Assembly: GCA_023614405.1 (NCBI GenBank)
Contig: CM042686.1
Location: forward strand, 467,822,740-467,886,739
Direction: 5' to 3'
DNA from: Avena insularis
Lineage: Eukaryota > Streptophyta > Magnoliopsida > Poales > Poaceae
DNA length: 64,000 nucleotides
Under the pieces are notes generated by a model. The model saw only the letters and a list, made by a program, of their open reading frames with translations, did no database searches and had not been told where the DNA came from. Positions 1 to 12,509 of this stretch are shown here, piece after piece. Made by a program: the position numbers and the translations under genes. The number at the start of each line of letters is the position of its first letter. The first letter of the stretch is position 1.

Positions 1-639
1 TGAGACCAATCATACGTTGATAAAAAGGATGACTGCATTCAAATTCGATAAAAGTATCAAGGGGGCACTCCCCACAAAATGCGGACCAGCAAAAGGAAGC
101 TACAACTATTACAAAGGGCAGCTATGGAGCAATCTGCTTCTTTGACTTGGACTTCGACTTCGGGGGCTTCCTCGAATCCGTGGCAGTCTCAGACGCCACA
201 GACTTTTCGGTGGTAGCCCCAGTCGCCACAGCCTTCGCCGCCTTCACTCGCTGCAACTCTTCAGAATACTTGGCGACTGTCTCGATGAGACGAGGCCCGT
301 ATTTACTGCATTTAGTGGTGAAGGGAGCGAACACTACCTGCTGGCCTCCCGCGTCGACAGGCATCACCTCAGAGATCGCACTTGGGTCCAGCTCTGCACC
401 ATTTGCTTGCACCATCAAGAGTGCCATGGTAGCGCCGAGAGACTGCTGAGCATTCTTGAAGTCCGTCGGGATGCCTTCTGTGAAGGACTCCACCAAGCCA
501 TCAAGAGTCTTGATTAAGCTGGCCTTAGGAAACATATCCTAGCGGAGGCGGCTCAGCACGTTTTTGGCCTTCCCGAGTGTATCTTGGAGGGAGACACTGC
601 GATCCTCGACCGCGGCCACGGCATCCACACGGCGCAAGG

Positions 640-3600
640 TGTAACATCCCAAAACTTCAATCCAAGAGTATCAAAGATCAAATCATCCAAATTTAGGATT
701 AACAAAAACTTTTCCATATTTAAAATGAAAGCATTCATATATGTGTGCATTTAAAATAGGAGTTGTTTTGAATTGCCATGATGGGATGATCCTTGGCTTC
801 TAAAATATTCCTTAGGTGATTTAAACATCATCTACATCATTCCTAAACTTTTCCTAAAAAAAATCAAATAAAAAAGAATTAAAATAAAGGAATGGTCATT
901 TTGACAAATTTAAGTCTCATGCCTACTTTGGCTATTCCTAGTACTCAATTCTTAACAGAAACAATTCTGGATCTTTACACCCCTTGCTAGTACACATAAT
1001 GAGGTACCAAGGCCCACCTTTTGATCTTCTAAAAACATTCTGGAAAGTATTTTAAATGACAGTTCAAATTTGAATGTAATGCATATGCATAGATCACCCC
1101 TATTTCAAAAACCATGTATTTGAGCTCCATTTTCAAAACCCTTGCAACCAGAGACTACATAGCACTAGTGGAGATCACCCAAAAATTTTGAACTCAAAAT
1201 TCAAACTTTGGTCTCTTGCGGCCATTTCATCGAACAGGTGGCAGACACAGATCAAACATTTGCCAAAACACTATAGTGTGTGGTGCTTCTTGTCACCATT
1301 TGGGCCTAACTCGGTCCCCTTGTCCCCCCAGCTCAAACCCCGGCCCTAGCTCTCTCTTCCTCTCCCCTAGCTGCTCCAGTGCCAAGCCGCCCGACGCCAT
1401 GCGCCAGGTCGACCATGGACAGCTTCGCTTTAAAGCCCAGCTCTCCTTCGCCCGCTGGCAGACAGGCGCCATCACACCGCACCGCCTCGACCAGCCCCCG
1501 ACCAAAATCGAGCGGAGGACTACCCCCAGTTGCTCGCGCCCATGTCTCTGTCCGCCATGCCGATCACCCCGGAGCGCCGCGCCCGCCAGAGTAGCACCGG
1601 CCTCGCCAAGCCCTAGTCTTGCGTGGCAGCATCCGCAGCAGGCCCAACAACCGCCCAGACATCCTTGTTCGCAGCCTCGCGACCAGCAACCCCGAGGAAC
1701 CGCGTCGAACACCGCCGCCCGCGCCCAGTGCACCGCCCGCTCCCGACCAATAGAGATAGCCCCTTGCCGCGCCATCAAGCCATAGAGGATCGCTAGGAGA
1801 CCGGCCACCGTCCGCCTACCTCGCCCATGCCCTTAGCTCATTTGTCGCCGCCCGTCGAGCTCTGCCCATCGCTCTGCCGCTTCGCTCTCTTATATAAGGA
1901 GGCCTCCCAGCAAGCTCTCTTCACACCATTCTCATCCCCACCTCTCACTCACTCCCCACAGCCAGCGGAGCCTCTCGAGCACCGGGGCGCGGAATTTGGC
2001 CGGGCCGCCGCCTCGGGAGGAGAAGGGCGCCGTTGATCCAGGCCATCCCAGGAAGCGCCGCTTGTACCAGGAGAACCGCCGTCGTCTTCCACTTTGTTCG
2101 CCCGCCTCGCCAACCCCGCTGGAGCCCCGGTATGCCCCTACTACACCCTCACCGACCGCGCTAGGGTTCGAGCTCGCCGGCGACACGTCCGTCGTCGACG
2201 ACGACCCTCAGCCGTCGATCTGCCCTCTAATCGCACGGCCACCTTTCATCCATACCCCTTCGGTACCCCCCTGTTCCACTGACGGGTGGGGCCCTCACTT
2301 AAGCCAGCCCGCGACGTCAGCATGCGTTTCAAATTCAAATTAGGAATTTTCCTTTTAGTTAGAACATAGTTTCTGTCCAGTGTTTCAAAATTCAATTCTG
2401 TGAGTTTGACAAATCCAAATTGCATGAAACTACTTTTGTCTGAAAGGTATTGAAATGCTCTATCCAAGCCCATTGGATTTAATTCATTTAGAGTTATAGA
2501 TTTCTCCTAATAAAAATAAGAAGACATAAGCTTTTGCAACTTGAAACATTTTTGTAAAATCAACCAAGTTAGCTTTTGAGTTGATTCCAACTCTCAAAAA
2601 TCACATTTCATCATATCTATCCAAATATGTAATAATATTAAGGTTTACAGACAGTGACTTTGGACTAGTACCAAAATAATGCTATATAGGCATTTCTAGT
2701 CACTTTAAATCATTAAATAATAAACTTAAACCAAAGTAATAGTAATCCAACCTTTAAATCTCATTCCCACATGTTAGAATATGTGGTGAGGACATGTGTC
2801 CACATGATCCCATATTTTGGTGCTGAATATTAAATTGTAGTTAATTTTTCAATGAGTAGAAATTACTTTTCCAAAATAAAAAGGTGGAAACTATTGAATT
2901 AAACTTGTGATGTTTTGGATGATAATAGATCATCAATTGTGTGGTTTAGAATACTACTTAGCCTAAGTTAAGTATTGTTTGGTGATTGTGCCCTCCCTAT
3001 GTATTTCTAGACGATAGTACCGACCAAGCCTTCGAGGAGGAGGAGTTCTACCAGGAAGAAGAAGAAGAAAACTTCAACCACTGCACCAACCAAGGCAAGC
3101 TATTAGTGGCAAGCTAACCCTTGCAAACATGCTTTAGTAAGCTATTGTAGCAAGCTAGAATAAAACTAGATAGTTTAGTAAAGATGCCTTAAGCATACTT
3201 TGATCACACCCCCTTAGTTTACACAAAGTTCTTTAATTAATTTTGAAGGTAGCATAAAGAGTATAAAACTTGACCTAATTAGAAACCCTTAGATGTCGTT
3301 CTATGGCATGAGATTGATCTCACCTTTCCACCTTAGTGAACACTCTTAACCTAGTGTTTTAGAATAGATCAAACTTGAGTCATTTTAGATGGGAACACCT
3401 GGTGAAAATGAGTTATGAAAATCTTGGAATGATGAGTCATTCTATTGAGATGTTTTGATAGGTGTTGAGAAACACAATTGGTTTATGATGATGAAAATGA
3501 TGAGGCATGAGCCTTAACCCTTTTTATAAAACTGATGGTTGGATTCGGATGCGATACCATTCCAAATTTACCGTACAACCACATTACCTGAATTGGGTAA

Positions 3601-4505
3601 GGCTTAGCTGGAAATTTATATGCATTAGTATTAGTTCCCTCACGGGAGAGGTTTGAGCTGAGGCTACCTCTCAATGATGTCCACCTATCACGATTGCCCA
3701 AGATGGTGATGGTCATGGTTGGGAGGCCATGCTCATAGAGAGGTGCTTGTACTAGGGTGTGTAAAGGAAGGTTATGTTTGATTATCTGCATACCAAGTAT
3801 GATGATTCAGGGTTATCCACGACGGATGTATCGAATCTTGTGGTGAAAGTGTACCACCTCTGCAGTGTCAAACTATTGAATAGACGCGTCCATGATTATG
3901 GACGATTGGAATGGCCATCTTGTTTTAGTTGTCAGATGTTTTCTAAATAACTTGAAATGAATGATGAACCTTGACTTGACCACAACAGGGTTGTGTTAAT
4001 GAAAATAGCTTCCCAACTTAAGTGATTCTAGAACTTTACTTTATCTTTTCTTGTTTCGGAACTCAGCTTAGGTTTCAAACTTAACTTGATAGTTATTCTG
4101 TCAATTCAGTACTTTAACTTAGAATTATAAAACCTTGCTAGTAGTAGTTTGCGAGTACTTAAAGAGTACTCATGGCTTTTGTCCCTGGCTATTATCATGG
4201 CCAGACTATGAAGGAGATTATCAAGATGATGGTCAGCAGGACGGCTATGATAACTAGGACTATCTGCTTGTCGGCATTACTGTGCCCCTGAAGATGGACC
4301 CCACCGCTACGCTACCGTTTATTTCCGCTGCTTGTTGTATTAAAGACTGGATCCTGAGATCCTTATTTGGGTAAAACCTTATGTATGGTTTGTAATGGAT
4401 GATGTACTATGATATCCAATCCGTTATGTCTCGCAAAAATGGTAATCCTGGGATTGCGAGGTATGGCATAATGGGCATCTGGGATTAAAAATCTGGGTGT
4501 TGACA
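640..4505. mobile_element. Solo LTR, 3.87 kb, TSD CAAGG
   Basis: The segment starts TGTAACATCCC and ends GTGTTGACA, so it has TG...CA ends. It is flanked by a perfect 5-bp duplication CAAGG at 635-639 and 4506-4510. I see no internal gag or pol, no primer-binding site and no second copy of the terminal sequence, so it is best read as a solo LTR left by LTR-LTR recombination. The middle (about 1300-2340) is GC-rich and includes a TATA box near 1890. The rest is AT-rich. Long ORFs in the GC-rich part show no recognisable domain. The length is at the high end for grass LTRs. The family name is not certain. Confidence 0.75.
1886..1902 (+). promoter_or_regulatory. TATA box inside the solo LTR
   Basis: The sequence ctcttatataaggaggcc sits in the GC-rich centre of the LTR and is followed by a C/T-rich stretch that suits a transcription start. 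It is the likely retroelement promoter and implies the + strand as the LTR sense strand. Confidence 0.4.
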
Positions 4506-6756
4506 CAAGGCATGGGCGTCGAAGCTTACACCGGCGGCATCTGCATACACAGAGTATCAGCACAACGACATGAAATCAAATAGAGAAAAGTAAAAGTGAA
4601 GCTGAATAATACCTGAAAGATCTTTTGAAATCGAGAAAAGTTGTTCTTCGAACAACTTCTCCCTTTCGACAGTGGAAGCACGCAAGTCTTCCTCACACTT
4701 CTGCGACTCTTCTAGAGCCACGACTGCCTCATCGCGCTTTTTCTCCGCTGCGGCAAGTCCCTTCTCGAGGGAAGTGACACGACGGAGAAGCTAATTATGC
4801 TCACCTACAAAGGACAGAGCACGACAACAACTGAGTCTACAAATTTCTACATAAGAGAGCGAAGAAAGAAGATTAGTACAAACCTTCGACTGCACGGTGG
4901 CGATTGTCCAGCAGGGCATGTTGTCGACCCAAAGCAAGGATTTGCTTCGCAAGGCGAGTGGAATCCTTCACGATAGGCCACACCAAGAGAAATGATGATT
5001 CAACATTAACAAAAGGCACAAATTCACAATTCGACTGCCAGCGGCAAAAAGATACTTACGTGTTCCTCCAGGTACTCCGAAGATTCATGTTGAATGGATG
5101 TCCATGCAACCATCTAGTGCCCCCTGTTATGAGGGGAACTCGAAGAGTTGGCGCCGGAGTGGGCCGCCACCAGAGGAGAAGGCGACCGCACGGCAACCTC
5201 CTTGTTTTTGGAGTCTACGACTCCAGATTTTTTCATAAATTGGCAGTCGTCGGAAGATGACGACACCGTTTGACTACAAACATGACCAATACCACTTCAA
5301 AAGAGAAACTTCAAGGAAAAACAAGACAAACTCGCAAATATTTAAAACTCGAGATCAAAGGAGTCCCCCGATGACTCCTTCGGCAACCTCATCTTCTTTC
5401 GAGCGAGAGGAGCCATGGCGTGTACAGGCACGACGGGGATTGGCTCCTCCGCAGCAGCAGAAGGACCTTCCAGCGTCGCTGGCGAGGAGGCATCCGAATC
5501 CATGCTACGGGAGCGCTTGCGACTCCCGCGATCGCTGGACTTGGGGGCTTCCTCATCTTCCTCAATCGGAACCGTGGAGCCCGACTCGTCCTTTTCCTCC
5601 GCTTCACGCGTGATAATTCCTTCAGGCTGAGGAGGCAAGCTAGCAGCCACTTTCGAGTCCTACAATCAGAAGAAGCATCAGTATATATCAAGCACTCGAC
5701 AAGCAATCAAAAATCTAGCACACTTCATAGGAAAACTTTACCTCAGGTGGAGGATTGTTGGTGTCAAAAGGAGGCACGACTAACTCACATGGGAGATCCT
5801 CCTTGGCGGTGTACTTGGTCACTAGCCGCAACCTCCTATCTACCTCACCTGAAGAAATGCCCTATGTAGATATGCGAGTGACATCGCCAACACCAATCCA
5901 GCGGTACATCGGATGGGCTCTGGACTGAAGAGACTGAACACGGTGGCGCAACCACGTGTGAATGAATTCAGCGCCACCTTCCTCTTTGCCTATACTATTT
6001 TTGAGGTTGCGGACATGCTGATACAGCATCTCCGTCTCCTCTCACTCGCCGGGCATCACGATGTTCTTCCAGGATCGCCTCCTCTTGCAGGTAGCCACGG
6101 GATCGAAGGGCACGAGTCCGTAGTGCTCTCCGTCGGCCTTCTGGTTGCGGATGTAGAACCACTTATCTCTCCACCCTTGGACAGACACGGTGAGTCTGAT
6201 GTCGAAATAAGTGACAGAGGAGTCAACATGGATCCTGCAACCTCCTACGTTGTAGACTACCGAACCAGACCCAACTGACGGTTGAGCTTAAAAAGCTTCT
6301 TGAAGAGACCGAAGTGTGGCTCGATTCTGAGCCATCACTCGCAAAGGGTGATGAAACAAGTGATATGGAGAATAGAATTTGGGGATAGCTGGTGCAGCTG
6401 GAGCCCATAGAAGCAGAGGAGACCCCTAACAAAAGGATGCAGGGGAGAGAGACCACGAATGATGAACGCAAGGAACATCACTCGGAAACCCGCAGGAGGA
6501 CCGGGGATCACCTCTTCATCGGGCACGCGAGAGTCGTCTTCCGCAGGAGGAGGCGCTCCATCTTGGCACAGCGTGAACAACTCCGAAGATTTGATGATGG
6601 ATGGGCGCCATGACCCATTGGTGATGCGGGTGCGTGCGCTCTTCTTCTTCCCTGCCGTAGCGGCAGCACTGGTGCCCGTGGTGGCGGCACCTCCTTTCTT
6701 CTTGGCGGCGACAATGGTGGCCGCAGATCCAACGATGACTTCTGTGATCGTGAGAA

Positions 6757-7457
6757 CCTTTAACGCTAGTAACTTAATCCCTTTGTCTCATGATATAATA
6801 CATGTCTGAGATTTGATCATCGGTATCCAAATACCTAGTTTGATCTCGTTACCGACATGCACTCTTTTCTCGTTCCCGTGATATAATATTCTAGTGATCA
6901 CATCACTTGCTTGCAAGCTATCTTAATGTGATATCACCGAGAGGGCCCAGAGTATATCTATCCGTCATCGGGATTGACAAATTCCACTCTTGATCCATGA
7001 GCCTCAACATAACACCTTCATAGCACTGAACCCACCTTTATAGTCACCCTGTTACGGTGTGACGTTTGATGTTATCAAGATACTCTTCCGGTGTTAGCAA
7101 TTAACATGATCTCATGGTCTAAGGACTAAGACTACTTCGTATGATGTTATAGCAATATAAACATAATGACTTGATCGTAATTCTATACTTCAGATGAATG
7201 TTCATCACATCATTTCACAAATGTCGTGACCTTGTTATTAACAACATCCAATATCCATGATCAGGAAACCTTGATCATCTTGTTAATCAACAAGCTAGTC
7301 TATAAGAGAGGCATAACTTGGAACCCTTTTTGTTTATTAAACACACATGTATTGACGTTTCCTATCAATACAATTATAGCATGCAAAATAAACATCTATC
7401 ATATACAAGGAATACATAATAACAACTTTATTATTGCCTCTCAGGGCATATTCCTTC
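6757..7457 (-). mobile_element. Copia LTR fragment (BARE/Angela-like), reverse
   Basis: On the - strand it begins at 7457 with tgaaggaatatgccctgag and continues with aggcaataataaa. This is the start of the LTR family also present at 48311 and 55311 (tgttggagatatgccctag). It also shares the block ctctgggccctctcggtg. It stops abruptly near 6757 against the Gypsy antisense gene, so only about the first 700 bp of an LTR remain. No target duplication was found. Confidence 0.65.
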
Positions 7458-8650
7458 AAAAGGTGTATGCAATCCTTTCTTTCTATTTTTCCCTGCGTAG
7501 ATAATAACGTTTGATGATGGGAATCACAACATTAAAGTCAAAGATATGAGATTTCCAACAACCCGAAGAAACCAGGAGTCGTGAAGTGGAGACATACGCT
7601 TTAACGACCAACTATACGGCGGGAATAAAAATTTGGCCGTATAGTTCCGGTCGTATAGTTGTCATCGACACCGCTAGGTCAAACATAACAACTTTCATGA
7701 AGGGACCCCTATATAAAGAGGCCTCGGGCGACGAGAAATAGCCTCGGCCCACGCCAACAAGAGCTCTTTTAGATCACCAGCCACCTCCAGAACTCCATCC
7801 ATAACACTGAACCGCCGGAGGAATAGACTTAGATCTAATCTCTAAACCCTTCTCCATCATCATAGCCATATTCCACCACTTGTAATAGTAGATCTCATCT
7901 TCGATTGGCGACATTGTAAGACTATTTGCTATCAATCTCATGATTTCCATTGCAATGTTTATGATCGTTGATCTCATCTCTATGTGTGAGTAATTCTCTT
8001 TGGGTTAAGGGCTTCTGCCAATCCATGTAGCTTTTGTGCATGTTATTTATTATAGATGGGATACTGTAGTAGTTTGTATGACATGATGATTATTGTATCC
8101 TCTCTTGCCTCAATCCAAAGACTTGTCAGATACCCAAGACCATGAGGATTGAGCTAGCTATAGGGAGTATGAGTAATGACTAATCTGCAGGTTGGGAACC
8201 CTAGTGACAGAAGGGGTAGTACGGCTGTATGTGAGAGATTTACTTGGGATTAATGGTGACGTCACTATGCATATCATTAGTTCTCTTTCTTCTATGGATG
8301 AGACTAGTAGGTTATTACTTAAGCAGTTGCGGAGGCAATAACAATTATGGATGCACTGCCCACATATAATTTATCTTGCTCTAACAATTACATGCATACT
8401 TTATTATTATCTTTTATTCCCATCAGATGTTTTGGACAGTTATAGGTGAAACTGAACGCCCTAGACCCTCTCTCTCCATCATCGACAACAACAAAAGACT
8501 CTTGGTCCGGTAAAACAACAAAAGAATTTTAAAACTCCCGAAGGTCCGTTAAAGTAACTTCACTATGCTTCCTGCTTCCCTAGGATTCGATAAACCTAGG
8601 TCTACTAGGGAAAAAGAGCTATACTACATCCGTAATCCGGATCGAAGGTA
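7458..8650. other. Unassigned repeat-like region with a TATA motif
   Basis: No ORF with a recognisable domain is present. A cctatataaagagg TATA-like motif lies near 7710, followed by a stretch resembling a retroelement leader. The composition and style suggest part of an LTR, possibly of the Gypsy element to the left. No TG...CA boundary or duplication could be fixed. Confidence 0.3.
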
Positions 8651-10550
8651 TCAGCGCATCTCAAAACTTAAAATGTGTCCATGAGTACTAGCACTTAGTA
8701 TCATACTCATGAGACATTGCAAGATTATCTAGTCATTACATGGTGTGTCATACTCATGAGAAATTCAAATTCTAAATATCCATTAATTACCTCTAGTTGA
8801 GATTTATTTGCCTCTTGTTGAGAAGAAATGGATATCACATTATGGGGGAGTAATGTGCTTTTTGCATATCACAATCCTAGAAAATATGAACACATGAGGT
8901 AGTGCCACTTAGAGTTGATATTGTTAATTATCTTATTCCTAGGTGGCATGTTAGTTCAAACAAGATCCTATTTCATCCAAAACTCTTAATGCTCATCCTT
9001 TTGGTCTTTGTTTAAGTAAGAAATTCTTAGTGCGACCTTTCTCAATTACACATCTCTATTTCTTATTTTGGATACCATTTGCTTCAAGTTATTCTAATCA
9101 CTGACTTGCATGATTGTGTGACTAGTTGAAGCTATCAAGAATCTCTATCTTTGCGTAGTGCTTAATCTTTATATTCTTTATTTTTATCATATGCCTTTTA
9201 TTGTGAAGTTGATGTTTAAATATCCTTGCAACATACCATCGGAAATCAATTCCAATTCATTCATTGTCTTTGATAAATGATATACATGTTCGTGGTGGCA
9301 TTTGTAAATTGTCTTCACCTTGGATTTCGCTTCTTATCGCCTTATTTATTTCTAAGAAATTTGTTGCGGCTCCCATTGTCTTTCTTGCCGTTTGAAGATA
9401 TCTTTTATTATGTTTTTGATTATTATCAAATGTGTTTTAGTGGAAGACAAACCTTTTCTTCTCGATACTTTGTGCCATTGTGAAAAATGTTAAGGGTTTG
9501 GTTTATTTGTTGAAACCTTGCTCTTTTGGGAGTTTGTTATCTCATTCTTTCTTCTACAATTTATTTGCTTGAATGATATAAATCTTCGAGCATATGTGTT
9601 TTTAATTCATCTTCTATGCTCAATAGTTTTTTGCTTAGTTCATCTGTTGAACTTTGTTTAACGAATCTTGTGTTGATTTGATTCTTTGATATACTGTGGA
9701 CAATAAATGTGTTTTGCCACATCTTGTATGCCTTCTTGAATTTTTTGGTGTTTTGTCCAAATTATATCTTCCCTGGATCTTGAAGCCTCGTGCATGCTTG
9801 TTTATTAAATATATATCTTATATCATCTCTTGTTTTCTTTGATCCAATATATAGGGTATAATCCATCAAATCCTTAAATGTCTAAGATGTATATGAAATT
9901 CAAATTTCATCTTTTAAATATACACATATTTATATGGAGTCTATTCTATATATTATGGTTAGTTTAACCACTTTGGACCAAATAAGTTTGAGGACCAAGA
10001 TATACTTCAATGTTGTTTAGGTACATTAGGGATACAATGGATGCTTGTCTCTATAAGCAAGGTGTTGTCACCACATGGATCCTGTGAAGTGGTTGTGGAT
10101 CTTGCCATCTCTAGAGTGGAGGAAAAGCTAGCCATAAGGAAAGGACCTATTCCTTCGTGGGATAGACTCGGAGAAGAAGGTGAGCCTCTGGACGTTGGGA
10201 AACCCTTCGTGTAATCCCACACCTCTCAAACGTGACATACCTTACTCATAAGGGAACACGGGAATACATCTTCATCTCCACGTGCCTTGATTATCTCTAT
10301 ACCTAAGCTTACTTTCCTTGTGATAGCCATCAAACATGAAGTACTTATATCTTGATTAACACTTGTGGTATATATTTTGTGCTATCTTGCTTAGTTTAAC
10401 TTGTTTGTGTACTTAGTTGAGCCTAGTGTATTTAGCTTTTGTGCTTGTAAAATAAACTTTAGTTTAATTCTGCATTTTATCAAAACAAAACTATAATAGT
10501 TTTAAAATTGTCTATTCAACCCCCTCTAGGCAACACCTCTATCTCTTTAG
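8651..10550 (+). mobile_element. Decayed Copia (SIRE/Maximus-like) 3' region and LTR
   Basis: The AT-rich stretch 8650-10000 has no open pol. From about 10010 to 10550 the sequence resembles the end of the long LTR of Maximus/SIRE-type Triticeae Copia elements: a passage around 10170-10270 with cctctggacgttggg and aagggaacacgggaatacatc, then ctattcaaccccctctaggcaac near 10515-10540. The element is heavily degraded and its start is not defined. The assignment rests on remembered family resemblance only. Confidence 0.4.
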
Positions 10551-11960
10551 AGGGAGTACTACAGTTTGATGATAAACAATAAACATTTGATTGACATATC
10601 ATATTTATTTTTAGGATTATTAATCCTTGAAATTATTTTTTCATACATCCACAATATTTTTACAAAATATTCTATTATTTTGAATATCCACCAATGAACA
10701 TATATTTATCATAAAAGTAATAAATACTTAGCTTAATGACACAACTCTTTGTATATTACATGTTTATTTAGGCTTTCTAAAACTATATTTTTTATAAGTT
10801 TGGATATTCGTATGGATTTTCATATTCATCTTTTGTTTTGTTAAATGCGTTACCTTGTTTTATAAGTGAATGGCTATAAAAAAAATCCGTGGTCAACCTA
10901 TTCCAACTATGACTAATAATACATAAACAATTATTTAGGATGGCAAGTTGTCATTAATATTATTTTATTTTGTAAAAGGTTAAATGTATTATAACTTTTT
11001 CCGTCCAAATATCGATAAAATGGATCCACCATTTCATAAATACTACTCTTTCCATCCAAATATATATGACCTATTTTTTGGCATAGGGAAAAAGGTGATT
11101 GACCATTACCATATTACATGTAGTCATGGTGTTACAATATCATAATCATAAGTAAATATATTTAATTACAAATCGTATGACATCAATTGACTGTCACATA
11201 AAGTATATAGTAATGTAACCATTACTAAGTTTGTTTAATCTTGATGTGGGGATATATATACCCATCACAAGTTGGTGTGTGTGAGAATACCAGTAACACA
11301 CGTAAAGTTTTTATAGGGATCTCATAGACCATTAGTAAATATCAGGCATGAGCATATTTTTTCCCGCTGCTTATCCTAGAAAATTCTACAAGGCACATTA
11401 TAGAGAAGTGATGCAATTTAGAAGCATTGTTATGCAAAAACATTTTTGGCATGACCTATGTTTTTCAATCTTACTAGAATCATCCTTTGTTAATAGTTGA
11501 ATATACTTCTGCAAAATACTTCTGTGAAAGAGTTATGACCAAACATTTCTTTAGAGATAAAAAAAATACATTTCTCTACCCTTGGATTATTTGGGAGCTG
11601 AAGCAACAATTTTCAATCGCCGAGACTAATAGTCAAAGTTTACCTTGAAATTGTGCCACAGTCCAAATCAACATGCATTAAGTATATATGAAAGACGTAA
11701 ATATATAAAACATCATGTTTATACTCAGAATATTAATTACGAGTGTTTTTCAAATAAATCTATAGTGCAAACAATTCTCCTCCGAAAGGACCCTATTCTG
11801 TATGGTTCCATATGGCCGTAATACATGATAACTTAGCGCCTAGGAGTATTACTTTCTTTTGAGTAGATACAGACGCTCACTAATATGTTTTATCTATTTA
11901 CACTCACTCATATGACGGCACACACGCACAACTTAACCCTACCCTGCATTGACTTAATTT
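10551..11960. other. AT-rich spacer, no gene seen
   Basis: This stretch is AT-rich with no sizeable ORF and no clear element boundary. A short run near 11041-11070 (ctctttccatccaaatatat) looks like one end of a degenerate MITE, but no partner end was found. Confidence 0.5.
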
Positions 11961-12328
11961 CATGAGACGAACCTCACCCGCTCATCGCTATCAAAATTGA
12001 AATATCGATACTACTTTTTTTTACATGGATATCGATACTGTTGGAAGCATGGTTGAAACACACGTTGTGAACGGCAGCCGGTGCGGTGCAAACGTGCCAA
12101 AAGCCGTCGAAATCCCGGGTGGTTCGGCGGCAGCAACTGGAGCGCGGTCCAGCCTCGATCGACCCACGCACACACATCTCGTACTGGCGAGCGTTATCCT
12201 GTCCCGCACCAGACAACTGGAGCACGTCACCACCGCGTCGCCTCACCGCTCCAACCCCCACCCCTGTCCACGAAATAATAACTCCGTTCCCGTCCAAACG
12301 CCGCTTCCTCTCTCGCGCTGCCCGCCGC

Positions 12329-12495
12329 CACGTGGGTCCCGATCCCCGACACCGCGCCCTGAACCTCGCTGACGCGTGGGATCCGCGGCCCAGGTACATG
12401 TGCCGGTGACGTGAACGGAAATGGTGGAGGAGTTATCCTCCGCCGCGGTGAGCCTACCTCCGTTGGGACCACACCAGGCGCGGTATATATACGCC
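12329..12495 (+). promoter_or_regulatory. Core promoter of the Mei2-like gene
   Basis: A G-box core CACGTG lies at 12329-12334, and a TATA box (ggtatatatacg) at about 12481-12492. The downstream sequence turns GC-rich and C/T-rich (cttcgtctcgtctcgtctcacc near 12600), as in many grass 5' leaders. Transcription probably starts around 12510-12530. The upstream 12000-12330 region is GC-rich compared with the AT-rich spacer before it. Confidence 0.5.
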
Positions 12496-12509
12496 CCCCG
12501 CCCCTCCTG

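Larger units (their letters stand above)
1..6756 (+). mobile_element. Ty3/Gypsy (Tat-like) element fragment, 3' post-pol region
   Basis: This is the left, window-truncated part of a Gypsy-type element. Only the region expected after pol is visible. It encodes a multi-exon gene on the - strand whose first exon resembles the plant 'putative gypsy type transposon' (Transposase_28-like) family. The same arrangement is seen in the complete Tat-lineage element at 26372-40708, which is why the element itself is inferred to run on the + strand. No gag, pol or LTR of this copy is in the window. A 3.87-kb solo LTR (640-4505) splits it, and a reverse Copia LTR fragment abuts it at about 6757. The element orientation is inference. 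Confidence 0.6.
122..6756 (-). pseudogene. Antisense spliced gene of a Gypsy element, broken copy
   Basis: Read on the - strand, the first exon starts near 6756 with an Ala/Lys-rich stretch. It then has the hydrophobic segment FYGLQLHQLSPNSILHI and IEPHFGLFKKLF, typical of Transposase_28-like transposon proteins, and ends at a gtaaag donor near 5742. A second exon (about 5660-5342) follows a gattgtag acceptor and holds an acidic and basic Ser-rich stretch. A coiled-coil exon with Glu/Lys-rich heptads lies near 4820-4615. The last exon crosses the solo LTR: removing 640-4505 plus one CAAGG copy rejoins the frame as HALRRVDAV. The ORF 535-122 is the C-terminus and ends in a Lys/Ser-rich tail. 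In-frame stops near 5880, 6270 and 540 show decay. The molecular function is not known. Confidence 0.6.

Noticed and set aside
1216..1808. Overlapping 170-190 codon ORFs on both strands
   Set aside because: They lie in the GC-rich centre of the solo LTR, show no domain and are Pro/Ser/Arg-rich as expected from composition.
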